From the IMG/VR virus record IMGVR_UViG_3300042567_001401, positions 1-59,636 of that record: a stretch of DNA of 59,636 bases; one strand, written 5' to 3'. A program made the position numbers and the translations under genes. Under the pieces are notes generated by a model. It ran no database searches. It saw only the letters and a list, made by a program, of their open reading frames with translations, and was not told the origin of the DNA. Numbering within the stretch: position 1 is the first letter of the stretch; every line of letters starts with the position of its first letter. Below, one piece after another: positions 57,675 through 59,636 of the stretch. The DNA is from a virus.

Positions 57675-58163
57675 ATGTCTTATATGAAAAATGTATACTC
57701 AGATAATAGAGATATTGAATTTTATAAAAAAGAAAGGGTTCAATATAACTGGTCTAGTATTGACAGAGATAAAGATATTCACAATGGTCGTTTGGCTATT
57801 AATATTAAAATGCATCATCTGAATTTCAACCCTCTGAATTCAGATGAAACAAACGAAACTATTTATGAAGCAGTGCAATATTATTTCTTTGATAAAGCAA
57901 TGAATATTGCAGTTGCTTATGGTTATTCTGGTTTCTCTACAGATGGTAGAAGTAATGGTTGGCTAAAGCCATTTACAAGCCATGATATTGATAAGTTTGC
58001 ATATATAACACATGCAAATACATTTGAAGAGTATCTTGAAATAGAAAAGTTTTTGTCTTTTAAAGACAAAATTAAATGCTTGCTTGAATTTATCAGGCTG
58101 ACAATTCAATATCCAACAAAAGAAACATATAAAGATTATATTCACTATATAGAGGAGATGTAA
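57675..58163 (+). CDS. protein of unknown function
   Basis: A 162-residue protein from ATG 57675 (an upstream in-frame ATG at 57657 lies in the previous gene). It contains VAYGYSGFSTDGRSNGWLKP and a helical C-terminus (FEEYLEIEKFLSFKDKIKCL). Its stop overlaps the next ATG (TAATG). The YGYSGFSTDGRSNGW segment might be a functional loop; function unknown. Confidence 0.5.
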   Translation: MSYMKNVYSDNRDIEFYKKERVQYNWSSIDRDKDIHNGRLAINIKMHHLNFNPLNSDETNETIYEAVQYYFFDKAMNIAVAYGYSGFSTDGRSNGWLKPFTSHDIDKFAYITHANTFEEYLEIEKFLSFKDKIKCLLEFIRLTIQYPTKETYKDYIHYIEEM

Positions 58164-58558
58164 TGTCAAATACAAAACAAAAAACATGTCAAGAGCGTAT
58201 TGAAGAAGAATATCGTAGAGCAGATGATTATCTTGAACTTATGTTTAGGGTATATGATGATGATCTTGATGAAGATGATGAAGAAGATAAAGAATTACTT
58301 AAGCAAGTTGAAGATGAAGAAATTGATAATCAATCAATTTTTGAATATGCAGCTGGCTCAAGTATGAAAAGGTTATTAACAATTGAATTAAGTGGTGGTG
58401 GTCCTTCTTCACATATTGAAGCAATTATTAATGAAGACAATGTTGTTGAATCAGCACAATATGTTTTCTTAGATTGGTTTGATGGTGCAAGAAGAAAGAT
58501 TAATGAAGATTCAGCAATGTTTAGATATGTTGAATGGGAAGCGGAAAGGTATTTCTAA
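58163..58558 (+). CDS. very acidic protein of unknown function
   Basis: A 131-residue protein with a highly acidic segment DDDLDEDDEEDKELLKQ, then LTIELSGGGPSSHIEAII and a strand/helix tail with FLDWFDGARRK. Extreme acidity is compatible with a DNA-mimic inhibitor, but the motif GGGPSSHIEA suggests a folded core. Its stop overlaps the next possible ATG. Confidence 0.5.
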   Translation: MSNTKQKTCQERIEEEYRRADDYLELMFRVYDDDLDEDDEEDKELLKQVEDEEIDNQSIFEYAAGSSMKRLLTIELSGGGPSSHIEAIINEDNVVESAQYVFLDWFDGARRKINEDSAMFRYVEWEAERYF

Positions 58559-58623
58559 TGGAATATTTAGAGAGAACAGAAGTAGCAGGAAATTATATAA
58601 ACACACCGATTGGAGAAAATAAA

Positions 58624-59187
58624 ATGGAAGCACCAAAAGTAAAAGATGTCGTAGCAACAATGACATTCCCATCAGAACAGTTAATTGAAATGTTTAAAGA
58701 CTATACAATGACTGATGATCAGGTTGAACAAATCATTCAGAATTACGATTTTGAAGATGTGATTGAATCAGGTCTTAGCAATCATGACTGGAACGATGAA
58801 GTTGAAGGTGTTCTTAATTCTATTGATTTAGAAGATTATTTGGATATGGATACAATTGCAAGCAATCTTGATTATAAAGACATTGCTCGTGAAGTAGGTA
58901 ATTATTTAGATGAACCTGATGCTATAGCATTAGCTGACGAATTGCTTACATCTTTTAATTATGATAGCCCTTGCCATACTGGTAGTCTATATATCAAATC
59001 AGTAGAAGCGATTATTGAAGGTTATATGAAGAAGCAAACAGAGGGTATTATCCAACCAACTGTTATTGAAGAAGATAAAACAGTGCTTCGTTCATTTTCT
59101 ATTCTAGAAATTAGCGAAGTTCTTGATGCTCTTCAGTATACTGAATACAATAAAGCCCGTATCCTTACATCACTATCATTGAAATAG
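58624..59187 (+). CDS. acidic protein of unknown function
   Basis: About 187 residues from ATG 58624, which follows TTGGAGAAAA; ATG 58558 directly after the previous stop is an alternative that would add 22 residues. It is rich in Asp and Glu, with YTMTDDQVEQIIQNYDFEDV and repeated D/E-Y-L-D motifs (DLEDYLDMDTI). The pattern of many short acidic helices suggests a protein-binding role. No recognised family. Confidence 0.5.
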   Translation: MEAPKVKDVVATMTFPSEQLIEMFKDYTMTDDQVEQIIQNYDFEDVIESGLSNHDWNDEVEGVLNSIDLEDYLDMDTIASNLDYKDIAREVGNYLDEPDAIALADELLTSFNYDSPCHTGSLYIKSVEAIIEGYMKKQTEGIIQPTVIEEDKTVLRSFSILEISEVLDALQYTEYNKARILTSLSLK

Positions 59188-59199
59188 AGAGGTTTATAA

Positions 59200-59636
59200 A
59201 TGTCCTATATCAAAATAACAAATTACACCGATTCAGTTAATAGGCTAAGCTTGGAAAAGCTTGGTCTATCAACTAAAAGAGATAACCCAGAAACAATTGG
59301 TCAGTTCGGTTCAGGCATTAAATATGCACCAATTGCAGCTTTAAGAATGGGTTTGGAATGGGTCTTTACTGGTAATGACAGTGAAGGTGATTACATTCTA
59401 AAATACAAATCAATTGATGAGAATGGCATCAATTCAATCTATTACGATTATTGCAATGGATTTGTAAAGCCATCTTCATTCACATTGGAAGCTGGAATTA
59501 TGAGCTGGGAAGATGAATTCCAAATATATCGTGAGGCTGTTTCTAATGCTAAAGATAGCGGGGAATGGAAGCGAGAAATTGTTGAATCAATTGATAAAGC
59601 TATACCTGGTGAATTCAGTGTTTATATCACTGCATC
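59200..59636 (+). CDS. GHKL/rIIA-like ATPase candidate, truncated by the window end
   Basis: An open reading frame from ATG 59200 (after AGAGAGG) to the edge, at least 145 residues. ETIGQFGSGIKYAPIAALRM resembles the ATP-lid region (GxFGxGxK) of GHKL ATPases, as in T4 RIIA-like phage proteins. The earlier N-box motif is not clear and the C-terminal half is missing, so the call is tentative. The gene continues beyond 59636. Confidence 0.4.
   Translation, partial: MSYIKITNYTDSVNRLSLEKLGLSTKRDNPETIGQFGSGIKYAPIAALRMGLEWVFTGNDSEGDYILKYKSIDENGINSIYYDYCNGFVKPSSFTLEAGIMSWEDEFQIYREAVSNAKDSGEWKREIVESIDKAIPGEFSVYITA

Noticed and set aside
1-59636. tRNA genes, integrase, lysogeny repressor
   Set aside because: I looked for cloverleaf-like GC-rich segments in the gaps and for integrase or CI-like motifs and found none; reading by eye cannot fully exclude a tRNA.

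Overview
The window is a contiguous piece of a tailed double-stranded DNA phage genome (Caudoviricetes, siphovirus-like). All supported genes lie on the + strand, tightly packed, with many ATGA, GTGA or TAATG stop/start overlaps. I see no capsid, portal, maturation protease, integrase, repressor, tRNA, IS element or CRISPR array, so the window is probably not the whole genome; the head genes may lie upstream of position 1. The host is inferred to be an actinobacterium. Two WhiB-like Fe-S regulators (31640-31930 and 56912-57229) belong to a family restricted to Actinobacteria and their phages, several promoters look leaderless (common in that phylum), and the tape measure ends with a motif familiar from actinophages. 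The base composition is AT-rich, which would fit a low-GC aquatic actinobacterium (freshwater Nanopelagicales or marine Actinomarinales type) better than a high-GC soil genus; this last step is inference.

Layout. 0-1.6 kb: lysis cassette of three small membrane proteins (holin candidates) and an M15 peptidase/PG-binding endolysin. 1.6-3.5 kb: short fibre-like structural proteins. 3.6-6.4 kb: head-tail connectors, tail terminator and major tail protein. 6.5-7.2 kb: tail assembly chaperone pair in two frames, probably joined by -1 frameshifting. 7.2-20.5 kb: one 4409-residue tape measure protein with tandem repeats, implying a tail of roughly 0.65 micrometre. 20.5-27.1 kb: distal and minor tail proteins, one carrying PA14-like and LamG-like modules. 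27.1-29.6 kb: small accessory cassette (GNAT acetyltransferase, Zn-ribbon, 2OG-Fe(II) oxygenase, structural protein, HNH endonuclease).

29.6-45.2 kb: replication, recombination and nucleotide genes (metallophosphoesterase, MerR-like and WhiB-like regulators, DnaB-like helicase, primase, putative SSB, HAD nucleotidase, DnaE polymerase, RecA-like ATPase, PD-(D/E)XK and Cas4-like nucleases, RuvC-like resolvase), interleaved with glycosyltransferases and a TagD-like cytidylyltransferase. 45.2-50.3 kb: HTH protein, YkgJ-like Cys protein, another glycosyltransferase, then small and large terminase separated by a 45-bp tandem repeat that is a candidate packaging site. 50.3-51.1 kb: an isolated gene behind a terminator. 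51.1-51.6 kb: an AT-rich non-coding stretch with palindromes, direct repeats and a promoter. 51.6-59.6 kb: an operon-like run of small proteins, mostly of unknown function, including one WhiB-like regulator, one YubB/Api92-like protein and a truncated GHKL/rIIA-like protein at the right edge.

Points most worth a second look: the giant tape measure and its exact 120-nt repeat array; the terS/terL intergenic repeat; the family of apparent leaderless promoters; the palindromes at 51.2-51.4 kb; a short reading frame after terL that continues in another frame; and the accessory glycan and hydroxylase genes. Twelve or so genes below about 60 residues were found by reading the gaps between larger genes.
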